A stretch of DNA of 64,000 nucleotides from Opisthorchis felineus (GCA_004794785.1 SJOL01008619.1:75145-139144), one strand, 5' to 3'; counted from the first letter of the stretch, positions 34,301 through 47,014 are shown. Translations and numbers: made by a program. Notes: generated by a model not told the origin, from the sequence alone.

Positions 34301-37300
34301 TTAACAGTTGTGTAACAGCAATTTTAGCTCTGCGTCCGTAAATCTACATGAGTCGGTTAGTGTTTCGATTCTAGCTGATTCACCAAAACTGATTAATCAG
34401 GTCGGCCGGTGTATCCTTGAAACTAACCGAGTGGCATTGACAAAGTATTCCTGTCCATCTAAATTGACTGTAGAAATCGCGTCAGTGTACCGTCACCCGT
34501 TTATGTTCTGTGCCCTATCACTTACTGTCAACTAACTTAGCCACTTGGGCGTTGTGACATAGCCATTCTGGTTCGCCGATGTAGTCTGTTGGGAATGATT
34601 CAGTGCAATATTTCCAGACATCGCCTTCGTGGAGGTCATTGCTGTAACAAGATTTTTGTCAGAGAACAGACTCCACAGAACTGACGTGAAGACACATTCT
34701 GGTTCCTAAAATGGTTGATTTTACCAAGAAGGAACAGCATATTGATTAAGCTGTAGCACCCTTTCGGTGCCTAGCTGCCATGCTACCCGAAGTAAGCGTG
34801 AGGGCCTAGATATTGCCAGATTTCCCAAGCCTGAACCGATGGACCATCTTACAAAAAGCACTTTTATCGACATACCTCTCGTAAGCAATCAATAATCCAT
34901 CAGCTCCGCTTGTCTGTTGCGCACCATGGTATTCAGTGGTCATGACAGTGTTCAACACTGATGTCATGCTGTCCATGATGATGCTGAGTCTCTCGTTGTA
35001 TATATGAGACTAGGCCTAACTTATGAGCCCGAAAAACTGTGAATCCGGTCGTAGACTATCCAGAGTTTTCATTGACCTCATGAGCAGTGTCATATCAGCG
35101 GAATAAAGGAGAGTGCTATTGGCGCTACCAGCCTTCAAGCATGGGATCCATGTAACTCTCCCTGTTATCGGCTAGATACACTGCAAGATACGACAGCAAA
35201 CAACTCAGTGGTATTTATGTAACGGAAACGCAGTGTAATCGTAATAAGTTAAGTTGGAGTCAACATAAGTCTCCCGCAGCGTGTCTACATAACCCTTTCT
35301 TTGTCAGCATCATACATATTCCCCCGGTAACCCCACTTGCCTGGCTAACTTTTGTCTCCAGCTGGTCAACCTTGATCAGATCCTGACTGAGTCGTGCTCG
35401 TTCTTTGGAGAGGGCTGACGCTGTACGCTCCGACTTTGAGACTTCAGAGGTTTTGAATTCCAGCTGTTCCTTCAGCTGCTGCACCGGGTCCAGACCATCC
35501 TTAGAGTCTGCACCAGCTGCGGCTCTGACCGCTGCAGCGGCCGGTGTGGTCTGGCTCGCGTTCTGAATGTGACGAGATGTGTTCTCCAACAATTCGACTA
35601 TGTTAGCTTGCAATTCGCTTATACTGGATTGTTCCAGTGCCTAGGTATAATGATGAAAAAGAATAGTAAGTTTGGAGACTCATACATGAAAACAGAGTGG
35701 CACTAAGTCATTTAGGAGAGGGACAGATCGAGGAGAAAATTCATGCATGTTGGATGAGTGTGAATCCTTCTCACATGGCCAAACTGACAGTGTGAGAACC
35801 AGCGAAAGAGTTTAGTACTAAGTTTATCTATAAGGAGTTCCGAGTGTCACTGGCAGGTTATCACAGTAGACACGGAGAATCCAACTGTCTAATGTTTGCT
35901 TCAATCCCACCTACCACACAAATACGAGTAGTTAAGCCAAGATAATTGTTGCTTCTAGGGGAGCTCCGTTTACCGGATGAGAGCATCCCCAAATCACCCG
36001 TTCCAAGACCAATAGAAAAATTACGATTGAAGCTTGGTATTGACAATAATACAACCATTCCGTTTCTGTAAATTGGATGCATCTAGAAGCACATCCCAGA
36101 TAGGGTGACGCTACAACCTCTGGAAATTTACTTCCACCGTTTCGTCGAAAAGCTAAGATGGTCTTATTTCATACGAATTTCCAGTGAAGACTTTGTTCTT
36201 GGTTGACTCACCAGTCGTACCGATGAAAGAAACATATAAGAATACAACAACAGCCGAAACAGCTAGTCAGCCGAATCCGTTTCAATGGTGAACTATCAAC
36301 CATCAGTCTACTTTAGCTTTAAATTATCCCGTTAACTTGCCTCAGCATCCAGTCAATATCAAACAGGTCGTTTCAGTGGCCACCAATAAGGTCGTTTATT
36401 CTGCCCATCATCACGCTATGTTAAAAAAAATCTCACTCGTGGCACGAAACTACTGTTTTGATAATACCCAACCACTGATATGCACTCGATGAAGTTGTTT
36501 ACATTCTGGTGAACATGGATCAATCACCATGGACACCCTGCGATTAGCCTAACAAGTTGCGCACGTGTTGGAAGAATTGCAGTTTCTGTAGCAACGCAAT
36601 TCTGTCTTGACCAGCCCTCCACAGTGCGCCAGCTACTCGCGCCTTTTGCATACCAGGTGCCTTAATTGCACCTTATCCACCGACAAATCGTCGTCTGCTT
36701 GTGCTAGCCTATTGGTGAGATTTTTTCTCAGATTAATGGGCATCTAATTGTCAACAAGGGAAAATGTTATGCGGGAACCCAGTGGGAAGTCCCGTTGCCA
36801 GGTCTTAGCATCCAGGCGTGGTTCTGAGGGAAGTGTCCTCTCCAGAGGGCCGAAATCAAAGGTTTTATAACCTTTGTGAATGAGAAAACTCCTTCGCTTC
36901 AAAGACGGCTTTGTCCCTAAGAGTGCAGCCGTATTAGTTAGACATTTACGTGAATAAGCGAGACATGCCGGACTAAAATCCGCATACCGCTTTTCAAGTT
37001 CGGGAGGGAGGAAAATATGGGATTATTTTTAGCTAAGGCCCAAGGCTATTCCTGATGTCACCACAAGAAGCAATTCGTGCCCTGCCCTAAGGTGGCGTTG
37101 GACCAGCCAGCGCGTAATTCCAACCTTAACAAGAATGAAAGTCCTGGGTAGGTGTACAGTGTACAGTACAGACAAACCCAAGAGCCTAGACTAAACGGAT
37201 CCGCCGAGACACATATGAGGAAGTACGCGCAGAGCATCATGATCAATTCAGTTGTCACACCTAGAAATCGATGACATTTGTAACAGGAAGCAGACAAAGT

Positions 37301-40300
37301 GCTTACTAGTATAATTATTGGGTGGTCCAGTCTTTCATCAAATTTACTCAAACGTGACACTCACATGAACTTCATCGAATGTCTTCAAGAACTCATCAAT
37401 CTGCTGTTCCCGCTTTTTCAGTTCTCGATACTTCTGGTTGCGTTCGCTGCGGTTGTCGTCTAACTCCTGCTCCAGTGAGTGCAGTTCATCTTCACGGTGA
37501 GATACCTTTTCCTGCGTTTCTCGCGTTCTAGTGCAATCGGAGAGCGGGACACAAGTGAGATAGAAAGTCAACATACGAGAATATTTGTAGCTTTTTATTG
37601 TATTTTATCAACTTATCACTACCTCTACTCTTGTCTCTGATTCCCACTGTTACGGACAGTTCGGAAAAGCAATTGTAACTGCTGATGTCGACCGTTGTCC
37701 ACACCAGAATCGTCTAACCTAAGGTCTGACACGAGGATATTGAATGTTTCCAGCGACTTAGTGTTACACTACTGGAAGGCGATATAGTAGTGTCCAGTTG
37801 AATGAAAGTACCTTGCATGACACGGTCAGGAGACTGCCTTCAAGCGAAGGGGGATGACAAAGCATTTCGTGGAGGCCCAAAATAACGAAGCTGTGAGATT
37901 CAGAAAAAAAGGAACTCCATCTTACTGTCTCTCAATGCTAGCGATTTCCTGATTGTCCTCACGAACTTGTTGCAGTAAACGTTCGCGTTCTTGCTGCGGA
38001 TCTTCTCTGGAATTTTCTTCTGCTAGGAGTTGATCTCGTCTTGCCTCGGCCTCGTGGAGCTGCGCGTAGAGTCGAATAGCCTCTTGTTTTATCTGTTACG
38101 GAGCAGAGCACGAAAGACAGCTTGTTCACTTTTCTTCGATGGATAATGGTATAGAGCTGATTGTCCCAAATCACTGGTCAAATAATGAACAAATTTATCG
38201 AAAATACAATTAACGGATTAGATTCACAATCCTAAACCAACAAGTTTCCGCCTACAATCACAATCCAGATTAAGTTATCAAGTCTTTCTGAATGGCGGAC
38301 AGCGCTCAATCTAGCTTACATGTTCCAGTCAGTCGGGGATTCGATTAGACTTCTAAATGTAGAAAAAGACAGTATTGCACTTTTCGGCAGCTTTTGTCAT
38401 AACACAATGAAACCACAGCTGAATTTCGTCCTTGTTCTGATGATACTTGGTACTTTTGGTGAACCAACAGTGTGGAACGGTTGTACAGTCTGCGACAACA
38501 ACAAACCAACTGGTAGGAATGCCATCACTATTTTGTAACTTGTTCTACGTTGATTTCACTCTCATTTTGCTAGACCGGATCCAAAACATCTCAAAGGCTA
38601 TGACATATCTGGATTCTGATACTTTTAGGATACCTATGTGGGCAGCAGTCGGCTGAAGAACAAATTTGTCTTCCCTGATTAGCTACGATTAGAGCCTCAT
38701 CCCTAAGATAGTGATCGCCTCGCATGGATATAAAAACTGTTGGATCATGAAGCCGTACTTGTCTGACCAATTCCCACTGACGTATCTAGTATGAACACCT
38801 AAACGCTATACCACTAGATTACTGGCTTATATAGTCACCGCAGTTCAACAAGATAAAGTTCGATTGATGAACTTCAGACTAGAGGAATCCCTCCTCCTTA
38901 TTCAAATCACATACTCGATAGAACTATTCTTCAGTGGAGCGGGAAGCATCCAGATAATCCTACCTACCTGTGATGTGGAGAGGTCTTCTTCAAGTTCAGC
39001 TTGCCTGGCCAGAAGCTGTTCCAGCTGGGCTTGCCCATCCGCCAGCTGTCCCATCAGATGAGTGTTCAGCTCTCGGAGTCGAAGGTACTTTTGGCGTTCA
39101 TCATCGCTCATATCCTGAATCATCGTCTCCGACAAATTCTGTTCCTATTACATTAAATTGCAGTTAGTTATATATCAAGTAGTTTTAGGTCCAATAAAAT
39201 CAGAATGTTCACACGGATTCTAACCCATCTATTCTCGACCTCCTGCGGTCTTGGTACGAGTCTATCTATAATGTGTTCTCCACAGTAGTAAGGTAATCAC
39301 TCAAAAATATCCCTGATGTTAAGCTCACCTAACTCACACCGTTAATTTTGAACCGGATGTTTTATGGCATAAGCAGTACATTGTGCTTTAAACTCGGTGA
39401 ATCACAAAACAACACAAAATGAATATGATTTTTATGGCTTTGGCCCATTCTCTGTCATGGTATTTTGCCAACCAGACTTCTTGCACTGTGCTTGCTGATA
39501 CTGCTGCTTCGTGTGAATGTACTTTGTCGGCTAATTTACCTCCACCGCTCTAGTCATCTCTTGGAGACGGCCTTCTGCCATTTTCATAAATGTTTGCCGG
39601 GCAAACTCCTCACACGGCCATCGCTATTTACATGTATTGCTGCCTTGAAACTGGGACTTTTGGACTCCGGGTTCGGTAATGCTTTGGGTATGGAATTTCC
39701 ACTACTCAACCCAAAGCGGTGTATTTGGAAGCTAGCACATCCTCAGCGAATAGATGATCGTGTCGGTAAGTAAATTCATGAAAGGAAACTCTTTCTGAAA
39801 ATGGTGTTGTCATCGTGAGGATTTTGTAGTTGACATAGGATTTCATTCAACGACAGGGATGCAGGGGTGTACGATCCACAACAAAATACGGTTGGCAGAA
39901 TTCCCACGAATCAGGGAACCTGGATGTGGCCCATAAAAAGTGCTCAATCTTAAAGAGTCAGAATGTTTGATTGGAATAGTGCTCAGGTCTTCAGTTCCGT
40001 TCTTAATGGGCCCCATCAGGTGGGCGTAGATCTAACTGGTTTCCAATTTCAGACTGTAATCCTCGAGCTTGTCCACCCAGAGGTTCACGACCAGACCGCG
40101 CCTTTACTGTTAACAGTCGATGAAAATCCGATCCACTGGACTGGTAATTACAAGGTCCTGCGTGATGATTGAAAACTGTTAGAGTGAAACACTCTAATCA
40201 CCACTAGTCAGAACAAGAATCACAACTCAAATCAAACTCACCGGTTGCGTGAAACAAAGACCAGTTTTTCCTATCCCACCTGATGAGTCCCAATAGGGTC

Positions 40301-43300
40301 GAAGTAGGCTGGTGTCTCTAAGGTTTTCGGGATTCTAAAACACCTTTGCTGTGCACCTACCTACAGTGGCTGGTATGTCGATCGGTTTAAATAGCCTTTA
40401 CTTTATAAAATTTCATTTGTTTCCCTACATTTCTCAGTTGTTAGCTGCAATCCAAGAATTGCCATTTTGCAGCAACTTGAGGTTCGTGATCACAGGGGCG
40501 ATCTCTGGAGGCCACGTGGTCTAGGAAAGAATGTGGTATTCACAGCTATCTTCGAACAGCCACATGAGACTCTATGTCAGTTACACTTCCTTACCTCAGA
40601 CGCTTGCTAGTAAATTGGTTATAGCCCATATTCTTACCTATCTGACGTAAATGTGGAATTCTTTGACTTTGTTCAATCCTATTACAGTTCCTGGCTTGAA
40701 ACTTAAAGCGTACAGGTTCTACTCAGAAAGTTTTCGTTCACTGTGGCCCGCGACGTATCCCTTAAACTCCGAAGGAAAGGGAATCATACGAAAAGTTGGA
40801 GTATCGAATTGGACTTTTTAGTCGGTTTATTAACTGGTCCTTATTCTCCCATAATCAGGAAAGCCTAGTGTTCGAGGGATATCTTTACGTTACATAAAAC
40901 AGAATAATAAAGGACACTTACTTGCCTCAACTCCTCTTCGGCGGACTTTAGTGCTCGCTCTCTTCCCTGTCTTTCTTCAAACAATGATTCTAGACTTCTT
41001 TCGGCCCGTTCGTTGGCGGCCCGCAGTTCTTCCCAGTCGAGTTCCACGTTACTTGCATCATCCCCTAAAGTAGCTTTGTCCACCAAAGTGTTGTAATCGC
41101 CTAGTTCGCCCTGTCGTTAGAAAAGAGGATAGACTAGATCAGACGACCAACGTGCAAGTTCCACGTTCATGACGCTAAGAAATGTTCCACTTTGAGCGGG
41201 AACTTCTCCGTTCATGTATGTTGAAGTCGACAATGTGGGGGGATAGTTCCAGGAGTACAAGTGTCTCAGACCAACCAATAATTTTTGTCAAACGTGTTGA
41301 TGAGTGGGACAAAGTGAAGGTCATAGAATATCAGTGACCCGAGGAGTTGTATTCCTGGAAATTTCGTCCTCACACTACTGACTGGTTTTTCAACCCCGAA
41401 TGTCATCCAGTGAGCACTCGCTTTCAGAATGAATCTTCCCATATAGCAAACAGATGTTTCATCACCATCAAAGACAGCAACATCAGTGTTGACACTGATG
41501 CTTCACTGCCGTATGGTTGTGGAGTTTGTGGAGTGCCGGTGTCGTGATTAGACTTTGACCTGTTCCCCTTGAGTTCTACGGCGGTTAAGCATCAGTTTTC
41601 TCACACTGGTGTTGGTATCAGTCAAGCTTACCACAATCAAAGGGGTGTGTGATCAGAAGCTTCAAACTGAAGCCCACCCAATTAACACTCAACCACCGAA
41701 GACGCGATCCATCAGAAGAATAGCAGATTAGACCTCGTTTAACAGGGAATGAAGAAAATGGACTATGGGTTATCAAATTCCAGGTAAGTACACGTCTTAT
41801 AGAAACTGAATGTTCTGGTGATTGGATCTCACACATCTTAAATACTCTTTCTATGGAGGATCTGAAGATAATCGTGCACCAGTGCTTTGTTGTGTACTCG
41901 GCAATGCCCATATCAGTGAGCTCGACAAAATTCACCGCTTTTCAGTAGTTACTGATCATGGAAAACAATTTTCATCACCAAACCTGTTGTAGGTACCGTG
42001 GTGCTGTTGTGCCGCAAGTCCCAGTGAATAGACTCGGAAGCAGTGATGTTGACAATTATACCAGTTCACTTGCAAACGCCTGTGACACAGACCACACAGT
42101 GGCGCAATCAATCACGGGGGTAACCGCATGCGTATCGCAGTAGTCAATGAAACAGTGTCAACCAAGTGATCATATGAGACATCTTTAACATGTATCTCTT
42201 GATCATGTAGTGTCCTATTTGTCTATGCGGCCAGCTAGTTAGTTGATAGAACCTTTATCTGTCGACTAAGAAGCTGGAACACCACAGTACGTTGTTTCTC
42301 AGCCACAAGAGAGTCTATTCTGTGGCTATTATGATATACAGTGTTACAGTCTATTTGTTCTATCCTCACCTCCCAAAGAAAATGAACGCTGGCGAAATAC
42401 ACCAAAAGGGTCAGCGTAAAATTTCAACCACCTTAGCCCTACTACTCTTCAACGGAGACCACCTCTAATAAATCAGCAAAAAACTGGCTAGGATAGCAGT
42501 TGATATCCGTTTAGTTTGACGAACCGGGTGGTCTGGAAGTTAAGTTAAGCTCCACTCGTTAATTTTGGCATCCAGTCCTTTTACTGAATAACGGTGGTTG
42601 TTATACTTTGTTCACTGAGCTGAGCAATTCAACTATACTGAAACGAAACTGCTAGTTCAGGGAATAAACCAACAAGTATCTATGCCGCCTCGGCTACTGA
42701 CACTGACTAATCATCCTCATTATCATCATCATCATCATCAACGACAACATCAACCATACACTGACTGCACAAAAGAGTAGTCCCGTGGCTTGTGTACATT
42801 GTCAGAAATCATGAGGTGTAGTGTGCGGCAGGGGCTCAAAAATGACCCTCTTAGCTGAGGACAATTCAAAGAACACTTCAAAGCATCAAGCAGCTCACAG
42901 CTTTCTTACGTAGGTGTTAAGTTAGTCGTAACGACTCTGGACAATAGATAACTGTATTGTAAGAGAAGATGGCCTTCCGTCTCTCAAATCAGTCAGGACA
43001 AACAGTAGGATGGAAAACACAAAGCTAATGCCAGCAATAATTCATTACCGAACTCTGTGGTGGGCGCTCTTCTGCATCGGTCGGGGACNTATCGTCCCCT
43101 AATATGCTGAAATTATCCCAGCGCCAGCGTACTATACAGAAAGACTTACATGAGTGGGGCAATATCCAAACGTTAGTTGAGCTGTTTACTTGCAAAATGT
43201 TTTGCACGTTTTAAATAACTATAAGTACCCTCTGGGAAATAAAATCGTTCAGCCGTAACACCCTTTCAGTGCCTAGCTGCCATGCCACCCGAAGGAAGCA

Positions 43301-44582
43301 CGACATCTGTGATACTGCCAGGTTGCCCACGCCTAGACGGGAGAAGTCGAGATGCAGAGGTCGGGTTCGAACCACGGACCTTCCGGTCAGCAAATTCGCG
43401 CTCCAACCCATCTGAAATCATAATAAAATACAAAAAAGACTATCCTAACACCCTTATAGCCACTGAAAATCGGAAGATATCGAGTATAATTCATCCTACA
43501 AAAGTAAGCTTTGCTTGATTCCAATTTCAAAAAGACCTTCAAGTAAGTTCCTACCTTATAATAAACATGCCTTGGTTATTTAGATGATGGAAACGTGGGC
43601 ACAGTCAAGTTTCACTCAGAGTGGAATACGATTATGAATCTAACAAATATATAGGTTTACGAAGGCAAAAGCAATCATGCTACAGTTGAATAATGTTCGA
43701 CTACGGCGATGTAACAACAAACTGCGCCAAATTTGGTATGCCGAGTAACTTATGTTCAACATCACGCCATAGAAGAGGAAAAATCCAAATAAAACTCAAG
43801 CTGGTTAAAAAAGATGACAGAATAAAAAATGACAAGGGACGGTAAACCGAATTCAAGGCCTATCAACTTTGCTTCAAAAATTAACCATTTGACCCGAGGG
43901 TTATAAAACCATTTCATGGAATTGTGGCTTTGGTCCAGCTTTCGAACGAGCACCTTCCATTTACACAAAGAACCATTTCAACCAGGTTCCAAAGGGCTCC
44001 ACGATGGAAGAACACTGTATTTAAGACCGTACCAGTGATTCGATTCTCGAGGATACCTACAGAAAAGCAGTCAGTTTAAAAAATATGACATGCATCCTTC
44101 CTATGGTCGCTTGACCGAAAAGAGTGTCCGCCTTACATATATGCACATGCATTCAACGACAAAAACGCACTTGTAACTCTTTTATTTCCAAGGCCAGCTT
44201 TTCGGCCATTTGCTCGTATTGCACAAAACTTGCATTCTCCTCCTCGGCATCCATGGCTTGGCGTGTCAGGCTGCTGATCTCCAGGTTAATTTCATTGATT
44301 TTCCCTCTCAACAGGCCAAGGAAATAAGGTTTGTCTTCAATCTGACGTCGAGTGCCTCGGACGGCGGTCTTTAGACCGCTAAGACCCTGTTGTGTAATTG
44401 GACGATCCTCCACTTGCACTGAAGTGTTTAAAGTGGTACCAACGGCAGCTCGAGTGCCGGGCCTTAGGCCAGTTGTAAGACGAGTGGCGATTCCTGTTGG
44501 CATGTTAGCTGCAGCAGCGTTTTGAGCTTGGGCTGTCTTCAATCGAGATGCCGTACCTGGCCGTAAGGCACTCATCGGAAGG
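31053..44582 (-). CDS. IFT74: Intraflagellar transport protein 74 (complete gene, 8 coding exons)
   Basis: IFT74 is a coiled-coil subunit of the IFT-B core; it pairs with IFT81 and binds tubulin through a basic N terminus. Exons in transcript order: 44582-44171 (start codon at 44575-44573), 41110-40922, 39144-38968, 38092-37926, 37527-37365, 35640-35341, 32967-32863 and 31358-31053 (stop included). All phases match. The product is about 602 residues; family members are about 600. Family marks are a Gly/Arg/Thr-rich start, [63 protein letters not shown] and [10 protein letters not shown]. The long central coiled coil is intact. Start choice: an in-frame ATG 21 codons upstream lies behind an intron-like acceptor, so the ATG at 44575 is preferred. 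Confidence 0.93.
32863..32967 (-). CDS. IFT74: IFT74 exon 7
   Basis: 35 codons, phase 0 at both ends (ttcacag acceptor, aca|gtgagt donor). It encodes the heptad-rich segment [20 protein letters not shown], followed by [15 protein letters not shown]. Confidence 0.88.
32968..35340 (-). other. IFT74 intron 6, GC-AG class
   Basis: On the minus strand it begins gcaagt and ends ttcacag. It contains a truncated SINE at 34747-34845; nothing else is recognised. Confidence 0.75.
34747..34845 (-). repeat. SINE, 5'-truncated
   Basis: The body and 3' end of the family on the minus strand (GGCTTGGGAAATCTGGCAA, GGCAGCTAGGCACCGAAAGG). The tRNA-like head is missing. It lies in an IFT74 intron in sense orientation. 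Confidence 0.75.
35341..35640 (-). CDS. IFT74: IFT74 exon 6 with a GC donor
   Basis: 100 codons, phase 0. It starts [20 protein letters not shown], has an Ala-rich insertion ([16 protein letters not shown]) and ends [10 protein letters not shown]. The donor is cag|gcaagt. Only this end makes the next exon align residue for residue with vertebrate IFT74; reading on would add unrelated sequence and then a stop. Confidence 0.88.
37365..37527 (-). CDS. IFT74: IFT74 exon 5
   Basis: Acceptor cactag, donor cat|gtgagt. It encodes a coiled coil ending [20 protein letters not shown], one of the best-conserved IFT74 segments. Confidence 0.92.
37926..38092 (-). CDS. IFT74: IFT74 exon 4
   Basis: It begins [20 protein letters not shown] (family: VKQEAVLLYEKLxELExxRD) and ends [11 protein letters not shown]. 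Donor aca|gtaaga, phase 2. Confidence 0.9.
38968..39144 (-). CDS. IFT74: IFT74 exon 3
   Basis: 59 codons, phase 0 at both ends (taatag acceptor, cag|gtaggt donor). It encodes the coiled-coil segment [20 protein letters not shown], matching the family's NMSEENQxKYLEMK stretch. Confidence 0.9.
40271..40317 (+). ncRNA. Degenerate hammerhead-like motif in an IFT74 intron
   Basis: The plus strand carries CUGAUGA (40280-40286), then GUCCC-AAUA-GGGUC, which forms stem II with one mismatch, then GAAG where GAAA is expected, and a GUC about 12 bases later. The layout is that of the schistosome-type hammerhead repeat, but the GAAA change suggests an inactive copy. Confidence 0.4.
40922..41110 (-). CDS. 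IFT74: IFT74 exon 2
   Basis: 63 codons, phase 0 at both ends (gacag acceptor, caa|gtaagt donor). It begins [12 protein letters not shown] and continues as charged coiled coil ([20 protein letters not shown]), aligning with the IFERQAKEKQIRS-like part of vertebrate IFT74. Confidence 0.9.
42714..42760. repeat. ATC microsatellite
   Basis: A run of imperfect ATC repeats (ATTATCATCATCATCATC) lies in the first coding intron of IFT74. Confidence 0.8.
43243..43415 (-). repeat. tRNA-derived SINE, near full length
   Basis: The minus strand reads TTGGAGCGCGAATTTGCTGA, B-box GGTTCGAACCC and the complete body to CGGCTGAACGATTTTATT. It lies in the IFT74 first coding intron in sense orientation; the A-box end is slightly truncated. 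Confidence 0.8.
44171..44582 (-). CDS. IFT74: IFT74 exon 1: basic N terminus and first helix
   Basis: It encodes [15 protein letters not shown], a Thr/Arg/Gly-rich basic head, then [13 protein letters not shown] and the start of the coiled coil up to LALEIKELQ. Donor caa|gtgcgt. Seven bases of leader precede the ATG, after an acceptor-like ttgttttag. Confidence 0.93.
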
Positions 44583-44600
44583 CTAAAACAACAGTAATAT
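44583..44600 (-). promoter_or_regulatory. Splice acceptor immediately upstream of the IFT74 start codon
   Basis: On the minus strand a pyrimidine-rich run ending in ttag lies 7 bases before the start codon. It can serve a 5' UTR intron or spliced-leader trans-splicing, which is known in flatworms. No upstream exon can be identified here. Confidence 0.5.
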
Positions 44601-45119
44601 GTGACTGAAACAGCTTTGATAGAGACAGCAAAAGACAAGCTGCCTCGTATTAATAATCCATGCTTTATTCTTGTGCAGGGTAGTAAGTTTTTTACACTTT
44701 GGGAGAAAACTGCCTCTGAACAAATGAACTAAGCTCACCTATGCAGTTGCAAACGTCAGGTCAAATCATCACTATCATGAGAGGGTACCTGTGTTGTCGG
44801 TTATGTTATGTCTGCTACTCCAGACTGACCTTGTATAATAGTTTTATTTCCATTCAGCTTTTCTGCTGATTTGGTGGTTGATTTGTGCTGTTAACGGTCA
44901 GTGATATATCCTGGTTATATATCGTGGACTTTGATAATGTGGCTCCAAAGTGTATTGTGTCTACTGATCCGTTGCTCAGATAGGTAGCTTCATCCGAGAG
45001 TTATTGCTGAACAGCGTGGGTGCAATGTGAAATGAAGGATAGTCCAATCCGTTGTGCAGCTCCATAATTTCCAGATTCTGTTACCTATTCTGTATGTCAA
45101 TAGACCAATCAGCCCAAGT

Positions 45120-45310
45120 TTCCCAAAATGAATTTGTGACTTACATCTTTTATGGATACCAGGGATATTGAATAATGCCTTCCGATGGCTACTTTATGCG
45201 TATTGAATCGATTACGTAGTTTTCTATTCGTTTCTCCAACATCAAGCGCTTTACAGTTAATGCAACTGATCTGGCATGTCATTCTATTCCCGTTGCGTTG
45301 GAATCGCGAT
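45120..45310 (-). mobile_element. Penelope-like endonuclease remnant
   Basis: The minus strand reads NRMTCQISCINCKALDVGET followed by NRKLRNRFNTHKVAIGRH. This matches the GIY-YIG endonuclease pattern (YxIxCxxCxxxYVGETxRxLxxRxxxHKxAxxxH), with the GIY-YIG tyrosine position altered. It is a short fragment upstream of IFT74. Confidence 0.65.
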
Positions 45311-46681
45311 CAAGTTTTGAACGCACTTCTCACGAGCCATTTAAAGGCCGTTTTTTTATACTGAAGCCGGTGGTGAGCAAAGGTTGTCAGACATGAGCCT
45401 ATTCTTGCGATAATCTAGGATTCTTGGGTCCCTGTCGCTCCCCTCGGTTGTTTTAATCGGCCTTCCACCAGACAGAACAGTGACGGTAATACTAAAAGCT
45501 TTCGCATCATCAGAACAAGATAAAAGAGGATCATACGCAACAGTTTAAGCGGACCCACTTCACTACAACGCTTTATTTAAGCCATTTCTCTCTGTGGCAA
45601 TTTCACCGGTTAACATAATTCGAATTCTTTCCGTTATATGAAGTAAACTGACGCACTGCACTCAACAGACAGACGAACATCATGAAAACAGTATCTTTCT
45701 TCCAGTGCAACCTAGGCCGACGGAGTATTCGCTATCCGCAATGACTTTCCTAAATGTCTGGCCCATTGCCTTCAAATGGATGCACGTGACTGACCTCAAT
45801 CTGTCACCCAAAATTCATCAGAAACAATGGAGTGAATAACTTGTTGTTATGTGGTTTGCCCATGAATAGGCACCGGAATGCTGCAATATTTACGAAGATT
45901 TCAGTTGCAGCGGCCCAATGTCCAATTTTGTCGAGTTTACCGCGAATTACAGCAGAATCCTTTGAGGACTGAGCCATCCGTCAACTTTTTAGATTGTTCA
46001 TCTGTCAGCTACTTCATACAGGAGATTTTCCACTATAATGTAACACAATACGACATACAGTATAGCATAGGATAATAAATATGATACAGCATAATATATT
46101 TATTTTTCGATGCCAGTTCGAGTTCACGTTGGCTTCCATGTACAAGTAGAATAAGTCCATTTAATCTCTGCCCTGCTGACAGCTGATAAAAACTCATCGT
46201 GTGGCCGGCTGGTTGATCAGGTATGTTCCTCTTTCGAATTGTTTCTCTAAGTGTAGCCAGTGTTGTCTGTTGTCGTCTGAGTTTTCCACCAGTGTTGTTG
46301 TCTCTACTACCCGTTCGGAGGGTGAATCCCAAGTTCAGAAGGCGAGGTGCTACATGTCTATGTCTCTATGTCAAGTATTTCACGGGTGATGTACTAATTT
46401 TGAAAAGTACGCTGTTCCAGGTATAGTCCTGTAGTAAAAATTTTGTCCGGAAAGATTTCTTTTTCACAAATAGGACGGCAGATGGGTGAGAAAACTCGGT
46501 TGATCACATCGTTTATATCATCTGATGGAACTCACTCGCAGGATGCTTTGCAGTTATTCGGGAGCTTTGGGTCTATCACTAGTGAGAGGGGGGAAACCAT
46601 AGTTGTACTTTCGTTTAGTCATCTCATAGTCAGGAGAGTTTTGTTAGAGTAGGATGCTTAGTGTGGATCTATCTAAAAAGG

Positions 46682-46866
46682 ATAATCATTCAGCTGTGAC
46701 ACCCCTTCGGTGCATAGCTGTCATGCTACCCAAAGGAAGCACGAGGGCTGGGATACTGGCAGGTTGCTCAAGCTAGACGGCAGAGGTCGATATGCACGGG
46801 TTGGATTCAAACCATGGACCTTCCGGTCAGTGAATTCGCGCACTAACCACTGAGCCATCTCGCCCC
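46682..46866 (-). repeat. tRNA-derived SINE, near full length
   Basis: Minus strand with A-box TGGCTCAGTGGTTAGTGCG, B-box GGTTTGAATCC, full body and the CAGCTGAATGATTATCC end. Confidence 0.8.
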
Positions 46867-47014
46867 CGACCTAGCAGGATGGAGTGATCAGCAACATGGA
46901 CTATCTGGCTTTGTTAATATTGCATCTGAGTTCCTGTCTACACCTCCTGTATCGTACAACGTGATGCTCAAATATCTTGGTATAAAAATACTCAGCAACG
47001 CGTCGTTCTGTAAG

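Larger units (their letters stand above)
41111..44170 (-). other. IFT74 intron 1
   Basis: The largest intron of the gene (3.1 kb), gtgcgt to gacag. It contains one SINE, an ATC microsatellite and one undetermined base at 43089. Confidence 0.75.

Noticed and set aside
43089..43089. Undetermined base N
   Set aside because: A single ambiguous base inside an intron, not a gap or a biological feature.
43211..43411. Short minus-strand protein-like frame with [20 protein letters not shown]
   Set aside because: It is a translation of the SINE body; the same peptide recurs at other SINE copies (for example 14221-14418 and 19669-19851).
45486..45515. CTGATGATGCGAAAGC on the minus strand as a hammerhead
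   Set aside because: The two boxes are too close for any stem II; it may be a decayed Penelope flank at most.
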